From Fistulifera solaris (Eukaryota; Bacillariophyta; Bacillariophyceae; Naviculales; Stauroneidaceae): 64,000 nt of DNA. Both the position numbers and the translations under genes were made by a program. Below the pieces are notes generated by a model. It had not been told where the DNA came from, ran no database searches, and saw nothing but the letters and a program-made list of their open reading frames with translations. The stretch lies in NCBI GenBank assembly GCA_030295235.1, contig AP026152.1:558001-622000 (forward strand), given 5' to 3'. Each line of letters begins with the position of its first letter. Within the stretch, counting starts at the first letter, position 1. Below are positions 52,936-64,000 of this stretch, one piece after another.

Positions 52936-54756
52936 ATGGTGGACGCATCAAGTATGACGATGCTTCATGCAAACGATGCTACTTCGACTACCGCAAACGA
53001 GACATTTGACAAATTAGAACCAACCAACAACTCAAGCTTTCCTCAAACGCCCGAGACTAAATCAATTGCTACAGCAGAGAGTGAAAATACGGCAAAGACG
53101 GCGTATACAACTGACACGGAGTCGTCGTCCGCCCTGCAAAATGCAAAGACATACAACAAATCGTTTGACGAAGACGACGAAGAAGAGGAAGAAAAAACGA
53201 CCGAAGTCGATGCACATTTCTATCCACATTACGAAATTGTTTCGCGCTGGAGTGATTTAACGCAGAAACGACTCGATCTCTGTCGACAGCGTGTCGATCT
53301 TGAACAGCGCTTATTTGAATTTGCCGAACTACGACAACATCGCGATCGTAGTGAAAAGACGTGGCATTCGTTTCGTGATCCGCGCGAAGAAGAAACGCAC
53401 GATCCATCTGCGTTTTTTACAGAAGAAAGTTCGTTGCGTCAACCGGATCCGGTTTCTCCGACGACCGAAAAACCGTCCGCGTACCCGACACTGTGTTCCG
53501 TGCGTTGGGAGACGGTCCATTTTCCCGATGGTCAGATTTATGAAGGACAAGTCTTGGTATTACTGAAACGGAGTCAAGCAGAGCAGGAGGTGGAAGAGAA
53601 GAAATCGAGGCGAGGATTGTTCGGTGGTGGCGGCGGAAAAGAGAAAAAGAGCAAACAGGTGCGTGTGGTTTCTTTGAAAGACGTAGAGTCTGCGATAGCT
53701 GCAAACATTTCTCACACCTCTCTTTTACAACAGAGTCCCAAAATTGTGACGACGACAGAGTGGATCCGCCACGGTCATGGCTACAATCGGTGGCCGGATG
53801 GACAAGTGTATCGCGGCGCTTGGCACTGGAACAGTCGGCACGGCCGAGGCACGCACGCGTGGCCCGATGGCCGAACGGTCACCGGCTCGTGGCAATCGGG
53901 ACATTTACACGGTCGGATCTTCTTTTCGTGGCCGGATGATAGTACCTTTGATGGAAACTCAGTTTTGGGAAAGAAACATGGCCGAGGTGTGCATACGTGG
54001 AACGGAGGGAAGCGAGTCTATTCTGGAGAGTATGAAAGTGGTTATGAACAAGGATTCGGATGTCTGGTCGAGCAAGAAGGAGGTGTCGATGATGAAAATG
54101 GCTCGCAAATCCGATATCGTGGCAATTTCAAAGCTGGAAGACGTCATGGATACGGTGTCCAAGTGTGGAGCGACAAAACATACGATGGCGACTGGGAAGC
54201 CAATGTGGTGCATGGAAGAGGTAAACTGACATGGCACAGTACTGGCGCAAGCTACACGGGTGATTTTCGAGCTGGTCGCTACCACGGAATGGGAAGCTAT
54301 CAGCACCCTACCGGACGAAAATATGTTGGTCAGTGGTACAAAGGCCGAAAAAATGGAACCGGAGTACAGTGCTGGCCGAACGGAGCCATGTACAGCGGTC
54401 TATACTGGCGTGGAAAGCGTCATGGATACGGTGGTATGGTCTACGCTGACGGAAGCTTGTACAAAGGAGGTTGGAAGAAAGGACGACGTAGCGGATTTGG
54501 GATCAACATCTCTTCGAACGGTCGAGTCATCCACTGTGGTTTATGGAGTAATAATCAACCCGTGCCCTTGCCGGAATTTCCTTTGGAGAGACCTTTATTT
54601 GGCAAGGGCAGCAGTGCCGACGATCAGTTTCTCCTTTTAAAAACTCCTCTCCGTCCGGTATCTTCGTGGAATGAAGCGGAACTTGCCCTGGATCGAAAGT
54701 ATTTCCCCAGTGACGAGAACGTACCGGTGTCACGACAATTGTTCGCTGTGTTATGA
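52936..54756 (+). CDS. MORN-repeat protein
   Basis: 606 residues, intact, no intron. Residues 1-100 are Ser/Thr/Asp-rich, then comes a coiled-coil-like helix (DLTQKRLDLCRQRVDLEQRLFEFAELR). A first MORN-like unit (HFPDGQIYEGQ) is followed by a Lys/Gly-rich loop (RRGLFGGGGGKEKKSK), then about ten MORN repeats from residue ~285 to ~530 (for example GRGTHAWPDGRTVTGSW, GYGVQVWSDKTYDGDW, GKLTWHSTGASYTGDF). MORN repeats bind lipids or form scaffolds. No kinase or other enzyme domain is attached. Role unknown. Confidence 0.9.
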   Translation: MVDASSMTMLHANDATSTTANETFDKLEPTNNSSFPQTPETKSIATAESENTAKTAYTTDTESSSALQNAKTYNKSFDEDDEEEEEKTTEVDAHFYPHYEIVSRWSDLTQKRLDLCRQRVDLEQRLFEFAELRQHRDRSEKTWHSFRDPREEETHDPSAFFTEESSLRQPDPVSPTTEKPSAYPTLCSVRWETVHFPDGQIYEGQVLVLLKRSQAEQEVEEKKSRRGLFGGGGGKEKKSKQVRVVSLKDVESAIAANISHTSLLQQSPKIVTTTEWIRHGHGYNRWPDGQVYRGAWHWNSRHGRGTHAWPDGRTVTGSWQSGHLHGRIFFSWPDDSTFDGNSVLGKKHGRGVHTWNGGKRVYSGEYESGYEQGFGCLVEQEGGVDDENGSQIRYRGNFKAGRRHGYGVQVWSDKTYDGDWEANVVHGRGKLTWHSTGASYTGDFRAGRYHGMGSYQHPTGRKYVGQWYKGRKNGTGVQCWPNGAMYSGLYWRGKRHGYGGMVYADGSLYKGGWKKGRRSGFGINISSNGRVIHCGLWSNNQPVPLPEFPLERPLFGKGSSADDQFLLLKTPLRPVSSWNEAELALDRKYFPSDENVPVSRQLFAVL

Positions 54757-55091
54757 TAGCAAAAGTAAGTTTGTCAAAGGAACGACGGCCCGATCTTGCA
54801 CCGCCATGTCGAAGATGATGTCAACAGCTTGCACATCAAGAGCGGGCTTTCTAGAGTTTGAATCATAGCCTATTTCTTGAAGAGATAGAAATAATGAGTT
54901 TAAGCTTTACTAATAAAACCACCTTTCTTTTCTAGCATGTTGGTCTGCATGAGTTTTCGTTCCTTTGAGATTGTCACTCTATTCACCCTTGGAGTTCGGA
55001 GGTGCGATGAATCATGAACATTTGCGGCTTGTCGCGATCGCACTGTCACAACCAGCCCTCTGGTAATGGCGAGTCTTATCTTTTTAGACTT
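54757..55091. other. Convergent 3' region
   Basis: Between the ends of the MORN gene and the small plastid protein gene. No gene seen. Confidence 0.4.
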
Positions 55092-55598
55092 CTACAAATC
55101 AGGAAGTTGGATGATTGGATTTTCCACTAATTCCGGGAAATTCTGTATGATGAAAGCGATGGTGATGATAAAGACCGAAATGAAGCCGATCCAGTTCTGA
55201 CGATACGGGCTTAATATTTCACCCCATAACTTTTCATCCGGCACTTGCTTTCCAGACTGACGAGCCGCAATACGAGCGGCTTCCCGCTCTTGTTCACGCT
55301 TCAAGGCTTCTTCGTCCACCCAGTAATCTTGACCTTTTTCTTTGGCGTTGCTGGAGATCAAAGGACGACTTTCCGATTGTTCCCAAAACGCTGCATCTTC
55401 TGGAGATCGACCCGTCAGCAAATCTCTCACACGGTTCCTTCTCTTCTTAAGATCGCGTCGGGCTTTACGAGGAGGTGGCGCAGAAAAGAGAGTTGTGGAA
55501 GGTAGGAGCGCGTTGGGCTTGTTTGTCGAGTCAACAAAAGCTGTTGCTTTCGCTGCAAAGCATGCGAGAACCAGGGCGGTAATCTCAAAAGTTCGCAT
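55092..55598 (-). CDS. Small plastid-targeted single-span membrane protein
   Basis: 168 residues from the ATG at 55598. The upstream in-frame ATG at 55649 would hide the signal peptide, so I prefer the inner one. Signal peptide TALVLACFAAKATA-FVDS carries the plastid Phe. The mature part is basic (RKARRDLKKRRNRVRDLL), then a charged helix (EEALKREQEREAARIAARQ), then a single membrane helix (WIGFISVFIITIAFIIQNF) near the C-terminus. I do not recognise a family. Topology suggests a thylakoid or envelope protein with its bulk on the stromal side. Confidence 0.72.
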   Translation of the reverse strand: MRTFEITALVLACFAAKATAFVDSTNKPNALLPSTTLFSAPPPRKARRDLKKRRNRVRDLLTGRSPEDAAFWEQSESRPLISSNAKEKGQDYWVDEEALKREQEREAARIAARQSGKQVPDEKLWGEILSPYRQNWIGFISVFIITIAFIIQNFPELVENPIIQLPDL

Positions 55599-57227
55599 AA
55601 CGAAAATCGGGTGCTGTGTTGTAAATTGTTTCAGAAGTTTGTCAATCAAATCCTTTTGCGCTTCGTTATTGTTATTATTTATTTAAAAAGAAGATGCCGT
55701 CAAACAAAATGTCTGTGTCAGCCTTATTTTTGTCAGTGCGATTTTGATTGCGCGAGAAGCGAGGATGAGAAACAAAACGCGGAAGCATGACAAACGTCAT
55801 TAGCCTTATCCTTAACGTTTTATCAACCCTTTGATTGTACAGTGTACAGTTGATGAATCAGCGAATCAACAATATATTCAGTCCCGGAAAATATCGATGG
55901 TAACTAACTCTTCAATTCAATAAGAAAATCATAAATTCACTCAACAAATGCGCGTAAGATCCATCTCGCGCTCTCTCATCGATGCCCACTAGTAGCTTGC
56001 AACAAGAAACTTCTACGGGAAAATCAAATTCAAGGCTTGGAGACAATACTTCCAAGATTCCGTCACATCATTCAACGAAAAAGAAGGCGAGATGCTGTCG
56101 AGATATAAAGCTTACCGTTTTGTTTCATGACAGTTGTTGGCTGGTACCTGACAGTTGTGGTCCGCACTTGCCGTTCTTTTTTTTATTTTAAAAAAGAATT
56201 TCTTGGTTTTTCTTTCACGGCATGTTTACGGATTAATTGTTCTTTGTTCTTCTGGGCTTTGGGCCTCTCTTCTATTTGCTTCCGATTCCGAGAGGTGAGA
56301 GACTCATGGCTCATGGCTCATGGCTCATGGCATTGCTTATGTTTAGCGCGAACAACAGCATCGCATTTCAAAGAAAAGTAGATGATTTGGCTCTCTCTCT
56401 AGTCTCTAGTTTCTCTAATCAAGGTATCTAAGTCTAAGATCTATGAATGACCCCAGGAGCCGGGAGCCTGGAGTCTCTGCTCTTTAGATGTTAGATCTTG
56501 GATTTCGGCTTTCGGACTTCCGACTTCCGACTTCGGACAATCGGCTTCCGTAGTTCTGAGTTCTGGTCATTTCTCGCTTATCAGTTTCTCGCTCTGTGCT
56601 TTTTGTTCTTGATTTCGTGCCTCGTTTTGGCTTGCGGCAGATGGCAGCAGCTGGCAAGATCATGACGACGATGGATTCTAGCTGCTGATTGGGCACCTAT
56701 CAGCTGTCGGCCGTGTTCCATGGAAAATGACTTCTGTCGTTTTCAGAGTTCAATGTCGAACTATGTCTTTTTCGACTGAAGTGTCGAACAGGAAGTAGAC
56801 CTAAGGATAAAAGAATTTGGACTTTTGCATAGATTTATCTTTGCGTGTCTGGTTTCTGATGTGTGATCTATGCCTTGTTGTCTCGTTTTCCTGTTCCCTG
56901 TCGGAGTTCCAAGTTCGTATCCATTCTCCGTAATCCACGATCTCACTATGAAACTGTACTCGAAAATGATTTAAGTCTCAAGGGCGATTTGGATACTATC
57001 TTCAATTAGTAAATAAAGTAAGGTTCTAAGTTCTAATTTTCAACGGCTTGGACCTTGGACATCGTAGCAATTCTAAAGTCATCGGTCATCTGAAAATGCT
57101 AGATTCGCCCTCCAAATGAAGTGATTCGCCCAGCCACCCATCATCCATCATTATTTGACGACAAAAACTTCTCATAAAAATTGTTCTTTCCGATCAATGC
57201 ATTTGATCTGACGCCTCAAAAAGCAGC
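55599..57227. other. Long gene-free stretch, about 1.6 kb
   Basis: No supported gene. Short tandem duplications are present: CATGGCTCATGGCTCATGGC near 56307-56330 and ACTTCCGACTTCCGACTTCGG near 56516-56538. The right end should hold the promoter of the cyclase gene. Confidence 0.4.
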
Positions 57228-60200
57228 ATGTTCCCGCAACAAATTCGATTTGATTCTTCTGAATCGTCTCGGTCTCTCTCTTCAAAGCACGACGGTGAAA
57301 GCACTTCCGACCCGTCGCAGTCGGAACAACACCACTGGACGTTCCGACGGTTCTACATCCAACGGAAGCTTCACCAAGGATGAAACGAGAGCCGTCAACC
57401 GCACAAAGGCGCTTGTTTATATATGTCTACTTCTTGCTGGCGTTGCTATATCCGTTGCGGCGTATTTCTTCAGCGAAAAACAAAGGACAAAACGATTTCA
57501 AGCAGAGGTATGTAAAACAGTTATTGTCGTCTCAAACACTGTTTTCGACAAATAAGTGCAAGTCCTCTCACGCTTCATCTTGGGCGCCAGTTTCGTGAAT
57601 TTAGCAGCTGAAATCATCGACGTCTCCCGAAACAAATGTAGACAACACAGTAGGCCAAGTTCATAGTCTGGCAATCAGTATTTCTTCGCATGCGACCGCA
57701 ATGAATCAAGATGCTACATGGCCGAACGTTACCCTCCCTCACTTCCTTGAGCGCGTTAGTGACGCAGTAACTCTGACCGGATCCGAGCTCTTTGGATTTA
57801 CACCCATCGTCCCTGTAGCACAGAAATCCTCCTTTGAGATATACGCTGCTGCCGAGTGGATCAACAATTACGTGGGTGAAATTCCTTCTGAAATCCACAA
57901 TGTCGACGGTGAAGCCACGGTTGGCATGTCGCAACAAGGTTTCTATGCTCCACTGTGGCAAGTCGCACCCCAAGGCGATCTGGACATCATACTTCTCGAC
58001 ATGACAACGTTTCCCTGGTTCCAGCAGCTGGAGATGGATGTTCTCGAGGTCCATCACGCCGTCATATCAGGCATTGTTGATGTTGAATACTTGCTGGAAG
58101 CGACCCGGTCAATCGAGCTGATGGAGTGGCATCCACGCTCTGTCATTATGCAAGACATTCCGAAGAGCATAGGAACCAGCGAAAACGCCACACACACTGA
58201 TATTAGCTACGAGTCCGGTGGCTTTGTTTTCGCTGTATTGCCTGGGAGCGGTTCTTCCGAAATGTCACACCCCACCTAATTGCACGGGTTCTTAGTCGAA
58301 GTCAATGATCATTGTGGATCGGTCGTCACTTACAAGATCGACGGACACGAAGCCACCGTTGTAGGAAATGGAAACCTACACGACTCCAAATACGATTACC
58401 TGCATTTGGATAGCGATTTCGCTGGCTCCACTAGATATGACGGAACAGACTCATCCGGTGCTCATTGCTACTACGTCATCGATGTATACCCGACGGACGA
58501 GCTCAAGGAGCTGTACACGACGCATACCCCCGATCTTGTTTGGCGTCGGCTATTTTGGGCGTTTTCCTCTTTACTATCGGTATCTTCTTCTGCTACAACT
58601 GTGCCGTTGAGAAGCGCCAGAGACGCATAGCGAGTATCGCCAAGCCGCATTTAACAACATTGTCAAGTCGCTCTTCCCCAAGAACGCATACAAGAACGCA
58701 TCATGGCAGAGGCAATTGAAGAGGCCGAAAAAGCAGAACAGGCTGGAAAACTCAAGGGGAAGGGGAGCGTACCATGTCAGCGTGAAAGACCGACTTAAAG
58801 AAACACTAACCAGCTCCTTACAAGGTGACGGCAGCGATCACGCATATAAAAATGTACCACCAATTGCGGATCTTTTCCCTTCCACGACAATCATGGTAGG
58901 TAGCATCAAAGACGTCCTACTTTGCTCGTTTACTATGTCAACATGTCTCAACCAGTCCGCCTTTTTGATCTTCTCGTAAACAGTTCGCAGATCTGGTTGG
59001 TACGTTGATGGCCGAATAGCATGAAATGATCAACGTGATTTGTCCGTCAACTCACATTATTTGCACCCTTCTTCTGATTCAACAGGTTTCACTGCTTGGA
59101 GTTCGATGCGAGAGCCTGCCAGAGTTCGATTTGATCGCACATAAAAGACGAAGTCTTCAAGGTCGAGACTGTTGGAGACTGCTACGTCAGCGTGGTGGTC
59201 TTCCGGATCCTCGTCGTGACCATGCTGTTGCCATGGCCCGTTTAGCCAGAGACTGTCGTGCTTGCATGTTGTCGCTGATGACACAGCTTGAAGTAACATT
59301 GGGGCCCGACACCGGAGAGCTCGGATTGAGAATCGGATTGCACAGTGGACCAGTGACGGTAAGTCCATTGAATGCACATTGTACCTATCAGCTTGAATTG
59401 AAGTTTTCGCTAATACGCCCCTCGCTTATTCAAACCATAAACAGGGAGGCGTTCTTCAGCGGTGACAAGGCACGCCTTCCAGCTTTTCGGAGACACTATG
59501 AATACCACCGCTCGCATCGAAACAACGGGAAAGAAAAACATGATCCACATCTCCTAAACGACGGCCAACATCTTGCAAGCATTCGGAAAAGGTCACTGGA
59601 CTAAACTGCGCGAAGACAAGGTCAATGCCAAAGGCAAAGGAGAAATGACCACGTACTGGCTCGTCAAGACGGACGGCCCAAAGTCGACATCCTCCGAATT
59701 TCGTCCAGCCGAAGGTACCGGAACGGGCCAAGATGACGATGCCAACAGTGTGAACGCCAGAGCTGTTTTTCAAGTGGAAGAAAATCATGTTGCAGATTCC
59801 AACGTCTTAACCGACAAGGCCCTGCGTTTGGTGAAGTGGAACTCGGACGTCATCGGAAGGATTCTCAAGGATGTCATGCAACGACGACAAGCACTGAATG
59901 TCTCTGCCGATCTCGAAGCAGTCCGACGACTCGAAAAGGACTCTTCCATCGGACATGTATTCGACGAGATCACCGAAGTTCTAAACCTTCCGAAATTGAC
60001 GAGGCAACGGCACGACAGAACGCACTGAACCCCATCACGTTAGATCCGAAGGCAGCCCAGCAACTCGAGGCGTACGTCCACGCGATCGCTACCTTGTACC
60101 ATGACAACCCGTTCCACAACTTTGAGCACGTCAGTCATGTCATCATGTCGGTTACCAAACTGTTCTCACGAATCGTGGCGCCAGAGGTCTCCGGAGATAA

Positions 60201-61001
60201 TCGTGCCCTCCACGATCACACCTACGGTATCACGTCGGATCCACTGACACATTTCGCCGCTGTCTTTGCAGCTCTCATTCATGATGTAGACCACCAGGGT
60301 GTGACCAATGCTACTCTCGTCGACGAAAACAATCCCCTCGCCACCGTCTACAACAACAAGAGCGCTCGCCGAGCAGAACTCGGTGGACATTGCCTGGTCG
60401 CTCCTCATGGACGATGCGTTCATTGATTTCCGCAACTGCATCTACACGACCCCCGGCGGAGTATCGCCATTTCCGGCAGCTCATTGTCAACTTGGTCATG
60501 GCGACGGACATCATGGACAAGTCTTTGAGTCAGGCTCGTAAGGATCGCTGGGCCACGGCTTTTTCTGACAGCAGCGACGAGTACGGTAGTTCGTTGAATA
60601 CCATGGAGGAAGAAATCGAAAGAAACGTCAATCGCAAGGCGACCATCGTCCTTGAGCATGTCATTCAGGCGTCCGATGTCTCCCACACAATGCAACACTG
60701 GCATATCTACCGCAAATGGAACGCGCGTCTCTTTGAAGAGATGATGAAGGCCTACCGTCAAGGACGCACGCAAGTTAATCCTGCCGATCGTTGGTATGAG
60801 GGAGAGAAGGGCTTCTTCGACTTTTACATCATTCCTCTCGCGAAGAAGCTGAAGGATTGCGGCGTGTTTGGTGTTTCGAGCGAAGAGTACTTGAATTATG
60901 CTGAAACGAATCGTAAAGAATGGGAAGCAAAGGGTGAAGCTCTTGTTGCAGAGATGATTGCCAAGTTTCAGGAGGATCCATTTCCCTCCAATGACCCATG
61001 A
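57228..61001 (+). CDS. Receptor-type nucleotide cyclase fused to phosphodiesterase
   Basis: Order: cytosolic N-terminus; membrane helix (ALVYICLLLAGVAISVAAYF, near 57410-57470); a ~300-residue extracytosolic region; second helix near 58580; linker VEKRQRRIASIA; class III cyclase (ADLFPSTTIM-FADLVGFTAWSS, VETVGDCYVSVVGLPDPRRDHA, LRIGLHSGPVT); C-terminal PDEase (HDNPFHNFEHVSHV, LIHDVDHQGVTN, ASDVSHTMQHW). So one protein would make and hydrolyse cAMP or cGMP. Introns at about 57508-57604 and at 58896-58983, 59000-59085 and 59359-59444. At least six frame breaks and two in-frame TAA codons (near 58277 and 59555) are present, more than in other genes here, so the locus may be decaying. Start at 57228 is uncertain. 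Confidence 0.72.
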
Positions 61002-61737
61002 AGGAAATAATTTGTTGTTTAACTCACTAGTTAAAATTGGTAGAACTCATTTTAACCTTTTCAAGCCAAATGCACAATCATTTTGTCCGTTTGTCAACGC
61101 ATTTCAGAATTGACTTGCTTTTGTAGAAGCTCGATCGTCAAACGAACAAATCGAGGATGTTCAAGCATCTGTTTCAACACGCCTTCTCCTTTTGATCATT
61201 CATGAATTTCTCCTTTTGATTCATTCATGAATTTCTCAGTATAGTATTGTGATCATTATTGTGTTGAGCGGCTGTCGTTGTCATTGTCGCATCAATGAGC
61301 GCGACCGTAAACCTTTCCAAAAAAATTCTGGAAAACGATGTGTGTCGAATGCAGATATTCTGTTTGTGTTCCAGATCAAAAACTGTGCAATGCTTCATGA
61401 CTGAATTCAGTCGTGGGAAAGGTAACATACACTTTGCTTTATAGTGAGAGATTGAATTCAAAGCCGCGAGAATTTACGATAAAATCAATTGAGGCATGCA
61501 CTAAAATTTTTGCTATAGTTGACTTCTTTGTGTTACCAACAAGTGTTCAGCTTGTAAAATTAGTAAGATGAACGAAAGTAAGACAGAAGAATGGCTTGAA
61601 AGAGCCCTTTTGTTTATGCAGTTGTGGTGAGAAGTCGCAAACACTTTAAATCTATAGTGAATGAAGCCTTATACAAAGCTTGTGATACTAGAAAGTTGAA
61701 AATGAAGGAATAGATGTTAGAAGTCTAATGAAGATTG
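61002..61737. other. Convergent 3' region with isolated palindromes
   Basis: Between the cyclase-phosphodiesterase and MSH2 ends. A 25-bp direct duplication (TTCTCCTTTTGAT...TCATGAA) lies at 61180-61235. A single pair of array-type palindromes (GCAGATATTCTGT and TGACTGAATTCAGTC) lies at 61350-61412. No gene seen. Confidence 0.45.
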
Positions 61738-64000
61738 TTAGTTTACTTGCGCAATACCCAACTGCGCAACGATAGCATCGTAACGCTGCTGGCTCGGCAT
61801 ACCATTCTCAAGAGATACTAGCGCAGGAGGTAGTCGACGAAAAGCATTCAAGAACGCCATGGCTGCCGAGCAATCTTCGCCTCCTACAGCACTATCCTCA
61901 TGAGTATGCATGATCTCTCCGTTGTTTCTCTTGCGAGGTCGGTATTCAAAGTTCTCCAACTCTTCGGCCTTACGCTTTGCATCCTCGATGACCACTGCTG
62001 GGACGTTCGCCATTTCGGCGACCTGGATACCAAAAGATTCCAAACAGGGACCGGGCTTCACCTGATACAAAAAAGTTAGCCCTTGTCGAGCTTTGTGGGC
62101 TGTCACGTGGCAGTTTTGAACAACGGCGTGGCTTTCCTCTAATGCTGTCAGCTCGTGGAAGTGAGTTGCAAAGACAGTGATACAACCAATTTTGTCAATC
62201 AGATATTCGGAGATCGCACGCGCCAAACCATAGCCGTCGAACGTACTGGTACCACGGCCCAACTCGTCGATGATAATCAGGCTTCGCTTCGAAGCAATAC
62301 GAAGGATGGAGGAAGCTTCGAGCATTTCCGCCATGAATGTGGAAATACCGCGTTCTTGCAAATCACCGGCTCCCACTCGAGCCAATATGTGATGGCAAAT
62401 ATTGATCTTTGCCGACGAACATGGAACAAATGAGCCAATCTGTGCCATAGTCACGATGGCGCCAAGAGCGCGAATATAAGTTGACTTTCCACCCACTTGA
62501 AGTCGCGAAGAATGTGTGAGATGGCTTCTGAATATTTAGAGAAACGGTTGTACTTACTGTTCGGCCCGGTCACGATTAGAAAGTTGGATTTGTCAAGCAC
62601 CAGATTGACATCGTTGGGAATAAATTCAACATTTTCCTGAAGTTCTACACAGGGATGTCGCGCCGCCTTTAGTTCAATACCACCACCCTCTTCAAGATCG
62701 GTCAACTGGGGTCGACAATATCCATGGGGACTGTAAGCTGCGACGTTGGCCAAAGCGCACAAAACATCGAGGAGTGCCGTAGCGTCACTCGCTTGCTGCA
62801 GAACTTGCTGATACGTAGCGGCTACTTGCAAAGCATCAGCAGCAATTTGCGTCTGGTGGCGATTGTATTCGGCCAGTAAGTCTTGCTGCTGAACGGCCAA
62901 TTCGCGGAGACGTTTGGTACTAAAATAGACACCATTTTTTAACAAGCGATGGATCTGCACCTGTGGTAGTTGTTGCTGTAGAATCTTGGAATCATTCGTA
63001 TTCGGTAGTCGAAACTGCCAGCTTTCGCTATCGGACTCGAGCCGTACTGCCCCAGTGTTACCCGTAATACTCGCCCACTTATCGTTCATGTCATCGTGAC
63101 AAGCTTGAAGATCATTTTGTACATTCTTCAGTTCACGAGCAATATCTTCAAGCTCAGGTTGGTAGGAAGCTTGCACCAAGAAGTCGCGCGGCGCTGCGTC
63201 CAGATCGAGAACAGCGGTGGCTAACTCGACCGACTTGGATAAAGCCGACACTGCCTCTTTCAAGGGAGTCACAACTTTGTCTTCCAACAAAGGAGGAAGC
63301 GTGTCAGGGCATTCATTCATAAGTTGTTCCAGCAAAAGAGGCAACTTTTGCGCACTAATTATGTAGAGTTCATACAACGTCTTGAGGGCATCTTTGGTAC
63401 GAAAGGATGCGGTTTCTTCATTGCCATGTCCGTATTCAGCCAATGCCGCCGCCAGTTTACCCAGATCTTGACCTTTGAGCAGTCGCAATCCTTCCGAGCG
63501 TACCGCCTCCAACGCCACCGAATGATGCACCCAGTATTCCACAGCATCTTGTCGGGCCATCAGTGCTTCTAAATTGACTAAAGGCTGCCTTAGCCACATT
63601 TCCAGTAGCCGCTTCGCCATCGGTGTCAAACAGGGCTGACTCAACAAACTGGCAATGGAATTGTTGTGCGCCAAGCCACCCGTGTGCGCCGCCGCTCCTT
63701 CCCCTACGGGAGGCCACAAATGGATGGCTTGAGCAGCGGTCCGATCCAAGTACAGATGCGATTCCAAAACACCCGCTTGCAAGGTCTCTAATTCCACGTT
63801 GGTTTCATCCCACCATCCGTGGGCCTGCAAGAAAAACACCAAACCCTTGGAAACCGCCGAATTCCCGCTGACTTCCGTATCTCCGGCGACTTGCAAATAC
63901 TGTTCTTCCGGCAACATATCTTTCAACACGGCGGGCAAGCGTTCCAGAGCGTTGGAAGACGCGGACCACGATGAATGATACTGAATAATGTTTTCCGCGA
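61738..64000 (-). CDS. MSH2: DNA mismatch repair protein MSH2, 5' end outside window
   Basis: The two long minus frames are exons of one gene joined by a 62-nt intron (62496-62557, GTAAGT to CAAG) that falls in the Walker A motif, giving TGPN-MGGKST. The first exon in the window (to 64000, open to the edge) holds the lever and clamp helices; the second holds the ATPase: Walker [19 protein letters not shown] (the MSH2 form), FATHFHEL and [19 protein letters not shown]. The GTG at 62496 is not a start. MSH2 pairs with MSH6 or MSH3 to find mismatches and loops. The DNA-binding N-terminal domain lies beyond base 64000. Confidence 0.94.

Noticed and set aside
61738-62496. A separate short MutS ATPase gene starting MGGKST
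   Set aside because: The start is GTG, and a consensus intron joins it to the upstream MSH2 exon within Walker A.
1-64000. LTR retrotransposons or other virus-like elements
   Set aside because: I searched by eye for reverse transcriptase, integrase, protease and capsid motifs and for terminal repeats, and saw none.
1-64000. tRNA or rRNA genes
   Set aside because: No convincing cloverleaf or rRNA core was seen; a tRNAscan run would be decisive.

Overview
The window looks like nuclear DNA of a pennate diatom, most like Phaeodactylum tricornutum. The evidence is: plastid presequences that place Phe right after a signal-peptide end (TQA-FAP, AAA-FAP, VHA-FVP, ATA-FVD); two cyclins of the diatom-specific class; a membrane-bound nucleotide cyclase fused to a phosphodiesterase; short GT-AG introns, mostly 62-106 nt; and compact genes on both strands. 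I see no reverse transcriptase, integrase, capsid or transposase gene, no rRNA or tRNA I can defend, and no CRISPR.

Layout. 1-6264: the start of an unknown gene off the left edge, mitochondrial class I fumarase, a BOR/SLC4 anion transporter and a small mitochondrial-type protein. 6430-8040: palindromic minisatellite array A. 8616-24406: an ER thioredoxin-like protein, two unknown proteins, a plastid DoxX protein, a CLASP-type microtubule protein, MIC10, an FHA-PP2C phosphatase, a rhomboid-like pseudoprotease, a plastid STI1 protein and an alpha/beta hydrolase. 24655-25345: array B. 25604-26149: a SelW/SelH-like selenoprotein with an in-frame UGA and a 246-nt intron, which ordinary gene calling would miss. 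26735-41666: two diatom-specific cyclins flanking a tandem cluster of ankyrin-like proteins with acidic tails (four full-length copies, one tail-only fragment, one decayed copy), array C, and BUD32 of KEOPS. 42388-46898: a plastid membrane protein of the At5g03900 type, sphingolipid delta-4 desaturase and a J-protein. 47300-48330: a satellite with a unit of about 228 bp. 48910-55598: a RanBP-zinc/OCRE/G-patch splicing factor, DPM1, array D, a MORN-repeat protein and a small plastid protein. 57228-61001: the cyclase-phosphodiesterase. 61738-64000: MSH2, running off the right edge.

Two themes cross the window. First, about a dozen conserved genes read through only if one base is added or removed, nearly always in a run of identical bases. 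This looks like residual indel error in a long-read assembly rather than mass pseudogenisation, so many gene models are given as full spans with the frame change noted. Second, four separate intergenic arrays (A-D) share one design: two alternating near-palindromes built on CAG-N5-CTG, spaced about 50-67 bp. Arrays B-D also contain many heat-shock-element-like TTCNNGAA arms.

The genes do not form one pathway. Neighbouring jobs are central carbon metabolism, anion transport, cell-cycle control, tRNA modification, glycolipid and sphingolipid synthesis, mRNA splicing, mismatch repair and cyclic-nucleotide signalling.
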